Positions 9,494 to 18,135 of a stretch of DNA of 64,000 bases are shown piece after piece. Each line of letters starts with the position of its first letter. The first letter of the stretch is position 1. Origin of the DNA: Elizabethkingia meningoseptica_A. GTDB lineage: Bacteria; Bacteroidota; Bacteroidia; Flavobacteriales; Weeksellaceae. The translations under genes and the position numbers were made by a program. Under the pieces are notes generated by a model. The model had not been told where the DNA came from and searched no databases. It saw only the letters and a list, made by a program, of their open reading frames with translations. The DNA lies in assembly GCF_045762675.1 (NCBI RefSeq), contig NZ_JBJDLK010000005.1:186001-250000 (forward strand). The letters are read 5' to 3'.

Positions 9494-9526
9494 AAATCCC
9501 TGTAAGTTATTTACTTACAGGGATTT
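9494..9526 (+). terminator. Hairpin terminator just inside the element
   Basis: AAATCCCTGTAAG (9494-9506) and CTTACAGGGATTT (9514-9526) form a perfect 13-bp stem with a 7-nt loop. It would terminate the tRNA transcript, and possibly the minus-strand cargo operon, on the element side of attL. Since it lies inside the element, it replaces the original chromosomal terminator. Confidence 0.8.
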
Positions 9527-9535
9527 GTATTTTCA

Positions 9536-9557
9536 GGTGCTAATATGGGTGCTAATA
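9536..9557. repeat. Paired GGTGCTAATA repeats, possible integrase arm sites
   Basis: GGTGCTAATA occurs at 9536-9545 and again at 9548-9557, spaced 12 bp. A matching pair in the same orientation and spacing lies at 28405-28426, by the other end of the element. Paired short repeats near both ends are what arm-type recombinase or excisionase sites look like; no binding data exist here. Confidence 0.45.
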
Positions 9558-9558
9558 C

Positions 9559-10653
9559 TTATTTTTTATATTCCCAATAATCTTCAACCTGTTTTTGAGT
9601 TTTCTGACTTACTTCATACGGATTTGTAGTTTCATCCTGCAATTCTTCTTCAACTATTTCAGGTTCTACCTCAATTAAGAGTTTTCCGTCAGCTTTGAAA
9701 TTACTTGAAATTAATTTCCAATTTAACGTAATCGAACAATTGTATGGAGGAGTTTTAATAAAAAACTCCTCAAAGCAATACTCTTCATCACCCACAAGAA
9801 TTTTTTTTACTGGAATAATCTCTATTTGCTTTTCTTCTTTATCTATGTTGAAATATGATAGAGGGTTTATTCTTGGGATATTAAATTTTAAATTTTCTTC
9901 CGTAATGTTTTCAATATTTCCTTCAAGAGTCAAAAATATTTTAAAGTTAGTAATATCCCTTTTACCAGTATTTTTTAACTTAAGTTGAATCCTATTTAGA
10001 CTTGCATTAAATTTAGTAGTATTGAATCCAAAAGTCGCACCTAATAAATCTAAGGTATTTCTTTCCCTTGGATTATAACTTTCAGTTTTTTTTGCTACTT
10101 TAATGATAGTATCCTTTCTAAATTTTGGATAAAATTTTATAGTATTGCTATTATTATCAAAATTAACTTCAACAGAGAAATTCTCTTTGAAGTTTTGACT
10201 GTTCATATAATAGTTGTAGGTGTCTTGGTTTTCAAATATTAAATCAACAATATCCTCCCAACAAAATAAATGAACTTCAAATAAGCCATCTTTAATATTC
10301 TTAAGATTAGCTTCCATTACATAGGATTCAATTTTAGTATCTTTTTTTGCCGTTGTAGCAAAATATAATTTTTTAAGTTTCGGTCTAAAATTTTTTGCTT
10401 TTTCGATTTCTAAATCAATTTCCTTAGTTGTAAAATTTTTATCCGTATATTCATCTTTCCCTTTACACTGAATCCCATAATATCCAGTTTCGCCTTTAGG
10501 CATTCCACAAACATCAACGCCATTTTGAGCTTGTCCCTGCCTTCCATTTTTTTTGATTTCCGGACAATTCCATATTTCACCCCATAACTTTTTACAGAGT
10601 GATTCAAAGTCTATCCAACTTTGTGGTCTCGGGAGTGATTGTGAAATTTTCAT
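9559..10653 (-). CDS. Mrr-like PD-(D/E)XK nuclease-domain protein
   Basis: The 364-residue protein has an N-terminal restriction-endonuclease-like domain. A conserved LPRPQSWIDFESLCKKLW stretch (7-24) is followed by NGRQGQAQNGVDVCG and GIQCKGK. Asp47, Gln62 and Lys64 fit the Mrr variant D...QxK of the PD-(D/E)XK active site, and KLYFATTAKKDTKIES continues the fold. Residues ~150-364 are beta-rich, have no recognised motif and could be a sensor. The start lies 13 nt after the stop of the Rad50-like gene, so this is the last gene of a four-gene operon ending at attL. It is likely the DNA-cleaving effector of that system. The role is inferred from the fold and context. Confidence 0.7.
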   Translation of the reverse strand: MKISQSLPRPQSWIDFESLCKKLWGEIWNCPEIKKNGRQGQAQNGVDVCGMPKGETGYYGIQCKGKDEYTDKNFTTKEIDLEIEKAKNFRPKLKKLYFATTAKKDTKIESYVMEANLKNIKDGLFEVHLFCWEDIVDLIFENQDTYNYYMNSQNFKENFSVEVNFDNNSNTIKFYPKFRKDTIIKVAKKTESYNPRERNTLDLLGATFGFNTTKFNASLNRIQLKLKNTGKRDITNFKIFLTLEGNIENITEENLKFNIPRINPLSYFNIDKEEKQIEIIPVKKILVGDEEYCFEEFFIKTPPYNCSITLNWKLISSNFKADGKLLIEVEPEIVEEELQDETTNPYEVSQKTQKQVEDYWEYKK

Positions 10654-10666
10654 AACCTATGTAAAT

Positions 10667-13096
10667 TTATAATTTCCATTCATATTTTGTCGTGTCGCAA
10701 CCACACCGTATTTTCTTAGCAACATTGTCATAGTTTTTTATTGAAACCTTTGGTCGTTTGCAAGTTGATTCCTGACAATAAAATATTGTTTCAAGTTCTT
10801 TTATATCTGCCCAAAATGCTTTTAAGTCGCCAAGTTTTGGGTTAAACGGATTATCGTGAGAAAGTAAATTTCCAAGAAAAGATGAACTTGCAACACGTTC
10901 AATAACGGGAACTTTTGCTTTTATATCTTGTCCACCATTTTTACTGATTTTTGATTTCAGTTCATTCAATAATTCATCGGGCATTCTCTTTTCATTCACG
11001 TCATTTAATCTGAAACTAACTTTTACATCTAAATTAAGAGCAATGTCTTTCAGTTTAGCTTCTAAGTATTTTCGTATTGGATTTCCAAGCGTTTCAACCG
11101 AACTGTTTGTAAGTTCTCGTTCTATAAATTCTTTTAGGTCGTTTGGTTTTTCTTCAAGATGTGTTCCTTTAGCTTCTGTCCATTTAATTTCTTCTATTAT
11201 CCAACCTTTTCTTTTAGCTAATTGTTGAACATAACTAAACCATTCGGCTTCGTGTGTCAAGAGAATAAATTGATAATCGGCAAATTTTTCAAACAACAAA
11301 TCAGCAAAGCGTTTTCTATGTGTTGAGTCAAAACTTGAAATTACATCATCTAATACAATAAATTTATTTTCTTTATTGAATGCAATTACCGATGCTAAGA
11401 AGAATGAAATTCCAAAACAGTTCAAATGTGATTCACTAAAATACTTTTGCGGTGGCGAAACCCATTCATTATTGTATTTATATTCAATCGTGATACCGTT
11501 TAATTCATCTTCTTCACCCAAAGTTATAATCCTGATTTCGTGAAATTGTTCATCAGGATTCATATATTGATAAAAGTCGTTTATGTATGAAGAAAACGTA
11601 TTTATGAAGCTCTCCAATCCTTCTTTTTGTCGTTTTACAAACTCGTTGTAAATAAGTTCCAAAGAATTTTTCTGGTGTTCTAATTTGCTTTTGTCTTTTT
11701 CAAATCGTTTGATTTTCAAAAAAGCATCTTTCGCAGCCGAAATATTTGCATAAAGTTCGGTTGATTTATCATTTTTGATTGCGGCTTGTATTGCTTCAAA
11801 TCTTGCCGTAATCTGCTCTTGAATTTTGAAATCATCTTCCGTTAAAAGCAAAGTGTCGTTTGCGGGAAGTTTATTTCCTGAAGTAACTTTTTCATTAGCT
11901 GTTTTCTGATATTCAGTTAGCTTGGTGCTTAAATTACCTATTGCCTTTTTAATACTTTCATTTTCCTGTTCGTTCAATAAAGGGTTGTTCGCTGTCAGTT
12001 CAAGCCGTTTTAGACGTTCTATGATAATGTCGGAAACAGATTTTTTAGCGGTATCAAATGTGACTTTCTTTTTAGATGATTCCTCAATTTCTTTTAATCT
12101 TCGTTGAATATCCGTTTTTAATTCTTCAAGATTTTTTTCTTGTAAGCATAATGGGCAATTATCCTCTTTGTGATATTTCTTATCAATAACAGTTTCTCCT
12201 GATTTTAAAAGTTCTGCCAAAAAAGTTTGCATAATGCTTTGAACATCTTCGGCAATCTTATTGAACTCTGAAAAGTATTTTTGATATTCTCCGTCAATAA
12301 ATGAAATTTCACTTTTAAGTGTTGAAAGTGCTTTGTTGGTATTTTCTAAAAATTGAAGTTCTGTTATCTGTTTTGTGTTTGCAGGTTTTTTGATGTGATT
12401 CAAAACCTTGTCAATATCTTCAATAGAGCTTACTGTAATTCCTGTTTTTAATGGCTCAATAATTTCGTTTATCTTTTCAAACAAATTATTTTCTTGGCTG
12501 ACTGCTGCACCAATTTTAGCAATTAGTGTTTGTTTTTCATTGTTGATTTGTGCTTCAAAGTTTTGCGTTTTTATTTCCGATTTGATTGCGTTAAACGCCT
12601 TTCTTAAAACATCTTTCGTTTTGGTTACTTCTGAAAATCCGATAATATCCGATAAATATTTGAGTTTATCGCCTTTTGTCTGGTCAATAAAATCACGCAA
12701 GAATTGGTATCTAAGCAATAAATTTTCGCTTTGAGAAGCGGAATAATATTTTTCAAAATCATCTGACAAATTAGATAATTCAGAAGTCAATTTTCCTCTT
12801 TTGCTAAACAAATTTCTTGTAGCATCAATTACATTTCTGTTGTATGAAATAGCAATAGAAGCGGTGTCGCTATCTTTTTGATAAGAATTTCGCAAAGCAT
12901 CTTTCAAATCAATTTCACTACCCGACAAATGAGAAACTTTGTCTGTATAAAACCACTCAATAGCATCAGAAATGCTACTTTTTCCTGTTCCGTTGTCGCC
13001 ATAGAGCAAAACAGATTTTTCATTAAGTGGTAATGAAACGGAATCTTTTATCCCTCTGATTCCTGCGATTGATATGCTTTTAATTTTCGTTGCCAT
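10667..13096 (-). CDS. Rad50/RloC-like ABC ATPase with zinc hook and C-terminal R-E-H signature
   Basis: The 809-residue protein is built like an SMC/Rad50 ATPase. Walker A is GDNGTGKS (33-40). A long coiled coil is interrupted by a CPLC zinc hook (314-317), Walker B is FIVLDD (579-584), and the H-loop is LLTHE (His616). After the ATPase come ~190 residues with Arg675-x3-Glu679 and SHDN (His747), resembling the triad of the RloC/PrrC anticodon-nuclease families. The very end carries a possible zinc site, CX4C (774, 779) and CXC (798, 800). The upstream 63-aa gene overlaps this start by 17 bp. It is probably the sensor or motor of a defence system. It could be RloC-like, Lamassu-LmuB-like, or a separate family. 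Confidence 0.72.
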   Translation of the reverse strand: MATKIKSISIAGIRGIKDSVSLPLNEKSVLLYGDNGTGKSSISDAIEWFYTDKVSHLSGSEIDLKDALRNSYQKDSDTASIAISYNRNVIDATRNLFSKRGKLTSELSNLSDDFEKYYSASQSENLLLRYQFLRDFIDQTKGDKLKYLSDIIGFSEVTKTKDVLRKAFNAIKSEIKTQNFEAQINNEKQTLIAKIGAAVSQENNLFEKINEIIEPLKTGITVSSIEDIDKVLNHIKKPANTKQITELQFLENTNKALSTLKSEISFIDGEYQKYFSEFNKIAEDVQSIMQTFLAELLKSGETVIDKKYHKEDNCPLCLQEKNLEELKTDIQRRLKEIEESSKKKVTFDTAKKSVSDIIIERLKRLELTANNPLLNEQENESIKKAIGNLSTKLTEYQKTANEKVTSGNKLPANDTLLLTEDDFKIQEQITARFEAIQAAIKNDKSTELYANISAAKDAFLKIKRFEKDKSKLEHQKNSLELIYNEFVKRQKEGLESFINTFSSYINDFYQYMNPDEQFHEIRIITLGEEDELNGITIEYKYNNEWVSPPQKYFSESHLNCFGISFFLASVIAFNKENKFIVLDDVISSFDSTHRKRFADLLFEKFADYQFILLTHEAEWFSYVQQLAKRKGWIIEEIKWTEAKGTHLEEKPNDLKEFIERELTNSSVETLGNPIRKYLEAKLKDIALNLDVKVSFRLNDVNEKRMPDELLNELKSKISKNGGQDIKAKVPVIERVASSSFLGNLLSHDNPFNPKLGDLKAFWADIKELETIFYCQESTCKRPKVSIKNYDNVAKKIRCGCDTTKYEWKL

Positions 13097-13271
13097 TCTC
13101 TGTTCTTATTCTTTGCAATTCATTAACCACATTCTTGTCAGTTAATTTCCCATTGGTATATAATTCTGCCAAACTATCAGCAATCGTTTTATCAACGTTT
13201 TCAATAGATGATATTTCTTTGAAAAAATCATCTAATATTTCTTTGCCCGATTTTACTTTATCTTCTTCCAT
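13080..13271 (-). CDS. Small acidic protein (63 aa) of the ATPase/nuclease operon
   Basis: A charged, helical 63-residue protein (MEEDKVKSGKEILDDFFKEI at its start, LTDKNVVNELQRIRTENGN at its end). I chose ATG 13271, which gives a 7-nt gap to the preceding gene. An ATG at 13301 would add ten residues (MIGITLNKIT) that overlap the GIY-YIG gene. Its stop overlaps the start of the Rad50-like gene by 17 bp, so the two are translationally coupled, as in systems where a small partner binds an SMC-like ATPase. I do not recognise the family. Confidence 0.65.
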   Translation of the reverse strand: MEEDKVKSGKEILDDFFKEISSIENVDKTIADSLAELYTNGKLTDKNVVNELQRIRTENGNEN

Positions 13272-13278
13272 TGTAATT

Positions 13279-13740
13279 TTATTTAAAGTAATTCCAATCA
13301 ATTTTGAAATTCGTTGTTAGTATATTATTTAAAATTTCAAATCCAGTTTTGTTATTGCAGATTGGATATACTCCATAATGCTCTACAAAATTTAGAATGA
13401 AATAACTTTCTAAATCTTCTACTCTGAAATCCCAAATATTTCGCAACATTTCAATGTTGATGTAAGTAAACCAAAGAGGTTCAACTTTTCTGTAATTCAC
13501 TAAACCAACATTTTTTGATTTGCCCTCAAAATGTCCGATTAAGCGACTTCCTATACTGTTTGTTCTTTTTTCACTCATTCCGATATACAACAACTTTGAT
13601 TTATCAAAAGGATATTGCACCTGAATTGTAGAACTGAAAATAAAATATAAACCTGTAATACCATTCAAAGGTTTAATATTTTTAGCCTCAAATGGCATTG
13701 GGCTATCGAAATAAATATCAATATTATTTGAAAAAATCAT
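13279..13740 (-). CDS. GIY-YIG-like nuclease domain protein
   Basis: The 153-residue protein contains the GIY-YIG pattern. GLYFI (30-34) stands for GIY, LYIGMSE (51-57) for YIG, followed by Arg66 and His70 in IGSRLIGHF, an acidic stretch VEDLESYF (~107-114) that could supply the metal-binding Glu, and Asn128/129 near the end of the domain. Free-standing proteins of this size exist in restriction and mobile-element contexts. It is the first gene of the four-gene operon running to 9559, and the next start lies 7 nt after its stop. It may be a nuclease effector or a degenerate binding domain; the first GIY tyrosine and the YIG are present. Confidence 0.62.
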   Translation of the reverse strand: MIFSNNIDIYFDSPMPFEAKNIKPLNGITGLYFIFSSTIQVQYPFDKSKLLYIGMSEKRTNSIGSRLIGHFEGKSKNVGLVNYRKVEPLWFTYINIEMLRNIWDFRVEDLESYFILNFVEHYGVYPICNNKTGFEILNNILTTNFKIDWNYFK

Positions 13741-13792
13741 CTTTTTTACATTTATTAATCTCTATTCAACCTGTTTTTGGACAATTTCCCCA

Positions 13793-13858
13793 TTAAATTA
13801 ACCACCTCCATTTATCTTCTGCTAACGTGTATTTCTTGTTTGAAACAATTTTTGCCAT
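13793..13858 (-). CDS. Possible 21-aa peptide between hsdR and the GIY-YIG gene
   Basis: A 21-codon frame starts at ATG 13856-13858, 3 bp after the hsdR stop, and reads MAKIVSNKKYTLAEDKWRWL then Ile-stop. The composition is protein-like, and the position suggests translational coupling to hsdR. It may be a small peptide or the surviving N-terminus of a lost gene. Nothing else is seen in the 121-bp gap. Confidence 0.3.
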   Translation of the reverse strand: MAKIVSNKKYTLAEDKWRWLI

Positions 13859-13861
13859 TAT

Positions 13862-16800
13862 TTAAAGTTCTCCACCAACTCCCTTAAACTTCTCTACAAA
13901 CAAAACCAACTTTCTAAATACACTTTGCTTTTTGGTCAAATACTGCGGATTGAGCGGACTCATTTTTGGCAATAGCGCGTTCAATTCTGTTCCGTTTTCG
14001 CTGGCGAATTCTCGTTTTAGTGAAGTGGTAATGTATCGTTTTGCTGCATCTTCGTTCAGGTTTTCGTCTGCGATTAGTTCCGTTGCTTCTGTTTTCTGTT
14101 TTTGTTGTGCGTAAGCAAAGAAAGCATCTATAATGTTTGCTTTGTCTTGAATACTGTCCAAATCGGTTTCATTGATGAAGTCCACAACCAAACTTTCTTT
14201 GGCTCTATTGCCGATACTTGCTCGGATAACCCTACGGATTTCGTCTATTAAACTCGCTTTGTCTTTGGTCTTTTTGTTGTGTTCAAAAATCAATTCGAGG
14301 ATATAATCCAAGTTGATTTCTTGGGATTTCAACAAATCAATTTCAAAAACAACATCATCCCAATCAATTTTTGAGTCTTCTTTTTCCTTTCCGTTTTTTT
14401 GATTGCGTAACCAATCCCGAATGTCATTATAGGTAGAGCGATAGTCCTGCACCGTGCGTTCGGGAAGTGTTTCCACATTTTGCATTGCTGCAATTTCTTC
14501 ATCGGTTACAAAGTGTGTTTCTTTAAATTGCTCAACGGCTACTGCATCGTTTAAATCAATTGTTTGTAAGGCTTTGAGGTGTGTAAACTCATCGTAATTC
14601 TGCAATATGTTTTCTACACGTAAGTATTCGCCAAAGAGTTTGGCAAAGTCTTTTTTGTCTTGCTCAGTAAAGATTTCATAAGGATTAGGAAACCTTTCGT
14701 TTAATTCTCTTACAACATCAACATAACCTCTGCGTGCCTCGCCTGTGGCAATGTCTGTAAAGCCTTCCAAATATTCTTTGTAACTCTTTTCAAGGACTAC
14801 ATTCTTCGTGTTTTTGTCGCCAAACAAGGTAATGGCATCAACTGTCGCTTGTTCCAAATCACGGAAAGTAACAATGTTTCCAAAGGTTTTGGTAGCATCG
14901 TAAATACGGTTTGTACGTGAAAATGCCTGCATCAAACCGTGAAAACGCAAGTTTTTATCTACAAAAAGTGTATTGAGTGTTGGTGCATCAAAACCTGTAA
15001 GAAACATACCAACCACAATTATGAGATCAACCTCTTTTTTCTTTACACGATTGGCAAGGTCACGGTAATAGTTCTGAAATTCCTTGCTATCCACACCATA
15101 GCTGGTTTTGAACATTGCATTATAGTCATTGATAGCTTTGGTTAAAAACTCTTTGGCAGAGCTGTCCATTGCTGTCGGCTCAAAGGTTTCATCTGTGATT
15201 TCACCAATAGCATTTTGAGGTTCGTTGGCTGCAAAAGAAAAGATTGTTGCTACTTTTAGCGGCTTATCACTATCTTTTTGCAAATTCTTTAATTCCTCAT
15301 AATACAATTTTGCTGCTTCCACGCTACTCACGGCAAACATCGCATTGAAACCTTTGTCGCTTCCTTGATTTCTATGCGTTTTTATTTTGAAGTTCTGTAT
15401 AATGTATTGCGAAATTTCGGAAATACGTTTAGGATGAAGCAACGCTGTTTTGTTTTCTGCTGCACTTAGTTTTTTCTCGTCTTGTTCTGTTTCTATGCCT
15501 TTAAACTTCGGGCGAACATCGTTGTAATCGACTTTAAATTTCAAGACTTTATCATCACGAATGGCGTCTGTAATTACATACGAGTGCAATTGACTACCAA
15601 ATACACTTGCGGTTGTTTCAGCACCTAAAGCATTTTCTGGAAATATCGGTGTTCCTGTAAAACCAAACTGATAGAATTTTTTAAACTTCTTTTTTAAATT
15701 CTTCTGAGCTTCGCCAAATTGTGAACGGTGTGCCTCATCGAAGATAAAAACGACTTGCTTTTGATAAATAGCCAAATCACTCTCCGTTTTCATCAGGTTG
15801 TTCAGCTTCTGAATAGTAGTAACGATAATCTTGTTATCGTCTTTTTCGATGTTACGTTTCAAACCTGCCGTACTGTCCGAACCGTTTACACTATCGGGTG
15901 AAAAGCGTTGGTATTCTTTCATTGTCTGAAAATCCAAATCTTTTCTATCGACCACAAAAAATACTATATCGATAAAATCGAGTTGTGTTGCCAAACGTGC
16001 AGCTTTGAAACTGGTCAAAGTTTTGCCCGAACCCGTGGTGTGCCAAATATAACCGCCACTTTCGGGTTTGCTCCAGTTTTTGGCTTCGTAGGAACTGTGT
16101 ATTTTCCACAACATTCTTTCGGTAGCAGCAATTTGATACGGTCGCATAATGAGCAAGGTGTCACTCGTATCAAAAACCGAGTAGGTAAGTAACACATTCA
16201 GCAGGGTGTTTTTCTGAAAGAAAGTTGCCGTAAAATCTTTCAAATCTTTAATCAATGTATTGTCAGCTCTCGCCCAATTCATCGTAAAGTCGAAACTGTT
16301 TTTATCCCGTTTTACGGTATTGGCAAAATAGCGGCTGTCCGTTCCGTTGGAAATAACGAAAACCTGCAAATATTTGAAAAGCGAATTGTCGCTATTGAAA
16401 CTTTCTTTTGAATAGCGATGCACTTGATTAAACGCTTCACGGATAGCCACTCCACGTTTTTTAATTTCTACCTGCACCAAAGGCAAACCGTTTACCAAAA
16501 TAGTTACATCGTAACGGTTTGCGTGTGTTCCTTTTTGTTCAAATTGTGAGATAACTTGAATTTTGTTACGGATAACACTCTTTTTATCTACCAAATAAAT
16601 GTTCTGAATGTGTCCGTCATCAAACACAAAATCGTGGATATAATTATCGTGTATTTTGCGGGTTTTGTCCACTATATTATCGCCTGGTTTGTCGAGATAT
16701 TCCTCTACAAAACGTTTCCATTCGCTATCTAAAAAAACGGTATTATTGAGCGTTTGCAGTTGCGTTCTTGCATTGGCAAGCATTTCTGCATAAGTTTTTA

Positions 16801-16966
16801 TAGTCGGTTTTTCATATCCTTGATTGATTAAATCTTGGATAAATTCCCGCTCCAAATCTTTCTCTGTTTGGTAGCCCACAGGCGGCTCATTGACCATAGA
16901 AAGTTTATCGTATCTATCAAGGACGATGAAATTGTTTGTTTCTGCTATGGTGTTAAATTGTGACAT
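13862..16966 (-). CDS. hsdR: Type I restriction enzyme HsdR subunit
   Basis: The 1034-residue protein has an N-terminal nuclease domain with Asp153 and Glu167-x-Lys169 (VQVEIKKRG). The SF2 translocase motifs are TTGSGKT (310-316), DEAH (410-413), FTGTP and, further on, GMFLTGFDAPTLNTL and QAFSRTNRI. A C-terminal helical region completes a normal HsdR length. HsdR cleaves foreign DNA after ATP-driven translocation by the HsdM/HsdS complex. Its start overlaps the end of the PrrC-like gene by 14 bp, so the two are co-translated. The gene appears intact. Confidence 0.96.
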   Translation of the reverse strand: MSQFNTIAETNNFIVLDRYDKLSMVNEPPVGYQTEKDLEREFIQDLINQGYEKPTIKTYAEMLANARTQLQTLNNTVFLDSEWKRFVEEYLDKPGDNIVDKTRKIHDNYIHDFVFDDGHIQNIYLVDKKSVIRNKIQVISQFEQKGTHANRYDVTILVNGLPLVQVEIKKRGVAIREAFNQVHRYSKESFNSDNSLFKYLQVFVISNGTDSRYFANTVKRDKNSFDFTMNWARADNTLIKDLKDFTATFFQKNTLLNVLLTYSVFDTSDTLLIMRPYQIAATERMLWKIHSSYEAKNWSKPESGGYIWHTTGSGKTLTSFKAARLATQLDFIDIVFFVVDRKDLDFQTMKEYQRFSPDSVNGSDSTAGLKRNIEKDDNKIIVTTIQKLNNLMKTESDLAIYQKQVVFIFDEAHRSQFGEAQKNLKKKFKKFYQFGFTGTPIFPENALGAETTASVFGSQLHSYVITDAIRDDKVLKFKVDYNDVRPKFKGIETEQDEKKLSAAENKTALLHPKRISEISQYIIQNFKIKTHRNQGSDKGFNAMFAVSSVEAAKLYYEELKNLQKDSDKPLKVATIFSFAANEPQNAIGEITDETFEPTAMDSSAKEFLTKAINDYNAMFKTSYGVDSKEFQNYYRDLANRVKKKEVDLIIVVGMFLTGFDAPTLNTLFVDKNLRFHGLMQAFSRTNRIYDATKTFGNIVTFRDLEQATVDAITLFGDKNTKNVVLEKSYKEYLEGFTDIATGEARRGYVDVVRELNERFPNPYEIFTEQDKKDFAKLFGEYLRVENILQNYDEFTHLKALQTIDLNDAVAVEQFKETHFVTDEEIAAMQNVETLPERTVQDYRSTYNDIRDWLRNQKNGKEKEDSKIDWDDVVFEIDLLKSQEINLDYILELIFEHNKKTKDKASLIDEIRRVIRASIGNRAKESLVVDFINETDLDSIQDKANIIDAFFAYAQQKQKTEATELIADENLNEDAAKRYITTSLKREFASENGTELNALLPKMSPLNPQYLTKKQSVFRKLVLFVEKFKGVGGEL

Positions 16967-18134
16967 TTTGTTCGTTTACGATTTGATTGATACTTGATTT
17001 GAAACCGTACTTTTTAATTTCCTCTATCAGGAAACCCAATACTTTTTTATCGTTTTCTTCAATAACTGAAATTTCTTCTCCTGTATGTTTAGAATGGCTG
17101 GAAAGATTGATTATTCTTTTATAATACGATTCTCGTGATTCTTTCGGCAAAAGGTCTTCCCAATGGTTGTGTCCGAGAAAAGTAGAAGTCTTTTCCAAAA
17201 TATTCCGAAGAAAGTTAAAATGATATTTTTGAATTGTTCCTGACTGTATCACTTTCTCTAACTCATACAAAAGGAATAGGTGGTACGAAAAAGGAGAGTC
17301 ACTGGTTTGTTCGACAAGTAAATAAGTACCATCATCTAATTTTTCTAACCGTTTTTTTACAGTTTTTTTCTCTCGATTAAATTCATTAAAAAGCACATTG
17401 TAAAAAAGCGGATTGTGCGTAGTGATAATAAATTTTAAATCTGAATTGCTTGATTTTATTAATTCTGCAATATTTACCGCTAACTCAATTAAATGCGTAT
17501 CATCTAATGAACTCACAGGGTCATCTATAAATACATATTGCAAATCATTAAATTGGTCTGTTTCTCGGTCACTTTCTTCTGGTTCATTTAATACGTTAAT
17601 TGTTTGCTCTAACAAACTGTAAAAAACACTCCAAATAAAACAACTTTCTTCGCCTTTGGATATTTTTACAAAATCTGAACCCGAATCATCTCCACGCTCA
17701 AATGAGAAACGCACTTCAGAATAAGCAGGAATTGTTATATCTTCATTATATTTATCTTTTATAGTATATCGCTCATTAAAACTTGGTGTTAATTTATCGT
17801 TTGTATAGCGTTGAAAATGGGCAGTTATATTTGGTTCTTGTCCCTGGTCTTTAAGCACCCAATCCGTATAGTTGTTGGGTTGTATTTTCAACTTCCTATC
17901 AGTGTCATTATCCAAATCGTTATCCCAATAAAACAAATCTTCGGTAAATGCATTGTAATACATTATCTTGATTTTCTTTACTTCTTCTTCCGCTTCATCA
18001 TTTTTAGGAGCAACCAATTCTTTAAACTCACGGGATAGCCGTGTTTTTCCTGTGCCATTAAAAGCATAGATTAACTGCACTTTTTTATCAGTGCCTTTTA
18101 ATTTTTGTGCTATTTCTTCTAATGACTGTCCCAT
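16953..18134 (-). CDS. prrC: PrrC-like ABC ATPase, candidate anticodon nuclease
   Basis: The 393-residue protein is nearly the same length as E. coli PrrC (396). The ATPase part shows AFNGTGKT (24-31), the signature-like SKGEE (159-163), FIDDPVSSLDD (202-212) and THN (His240). The C-terminal domain has Arg310-x3-Glu314 and NLSSH (His347). This spacing (4 and 33) is very close to PrrC's catalytic Arg320, Glu324 and His356 (4 and 32). PrrC sits between hsdS and hsdR, exactly as here, is kept silent by the type I enzyme, and cuts tRNA when a phage inhibits restriction. The gene starts 1 nt after hsdS and overlaps hsdR by 14 bp. The tRNA target is unknown and activity is inferred. Confidence 0.72.
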   Translation of the reverse strand: MGQSLEEIAQKLKGTDKKVQLIYAFNGTGKTRLSREFKELVAPKNDEAEEEVKKIKIMYYNAFTEDLFYWDNDLDNDTDRKLKIQPNNYTDWVLKDQGQEPNITAHFQRYTNDKLTPSFNERYTIKDKYNEDITIPAYSEVRFSFERGDDSGSDFVKISKGEESCFIWSVFYSLLEQTINVLNEPEESDRETDQFNDLQYVFIDDPVSSLDDTHLIELAVNIAELIKSSNSDLKFIITTHNPLFYNVLFNEFNREKKTVKKRLEKLDDGTYLLVEQTSDSPFSYHLFLLYELEKVIQSGTIQKYHFNFLRNILEKTSTFLGHNHWEDLLPKESRESYYKRIINLSSHSKHTGEEISVIEENDKKVLGFLIEEIKKYGFKSSINQIVNEQNVTI

Positions 18135-18135
18135 A

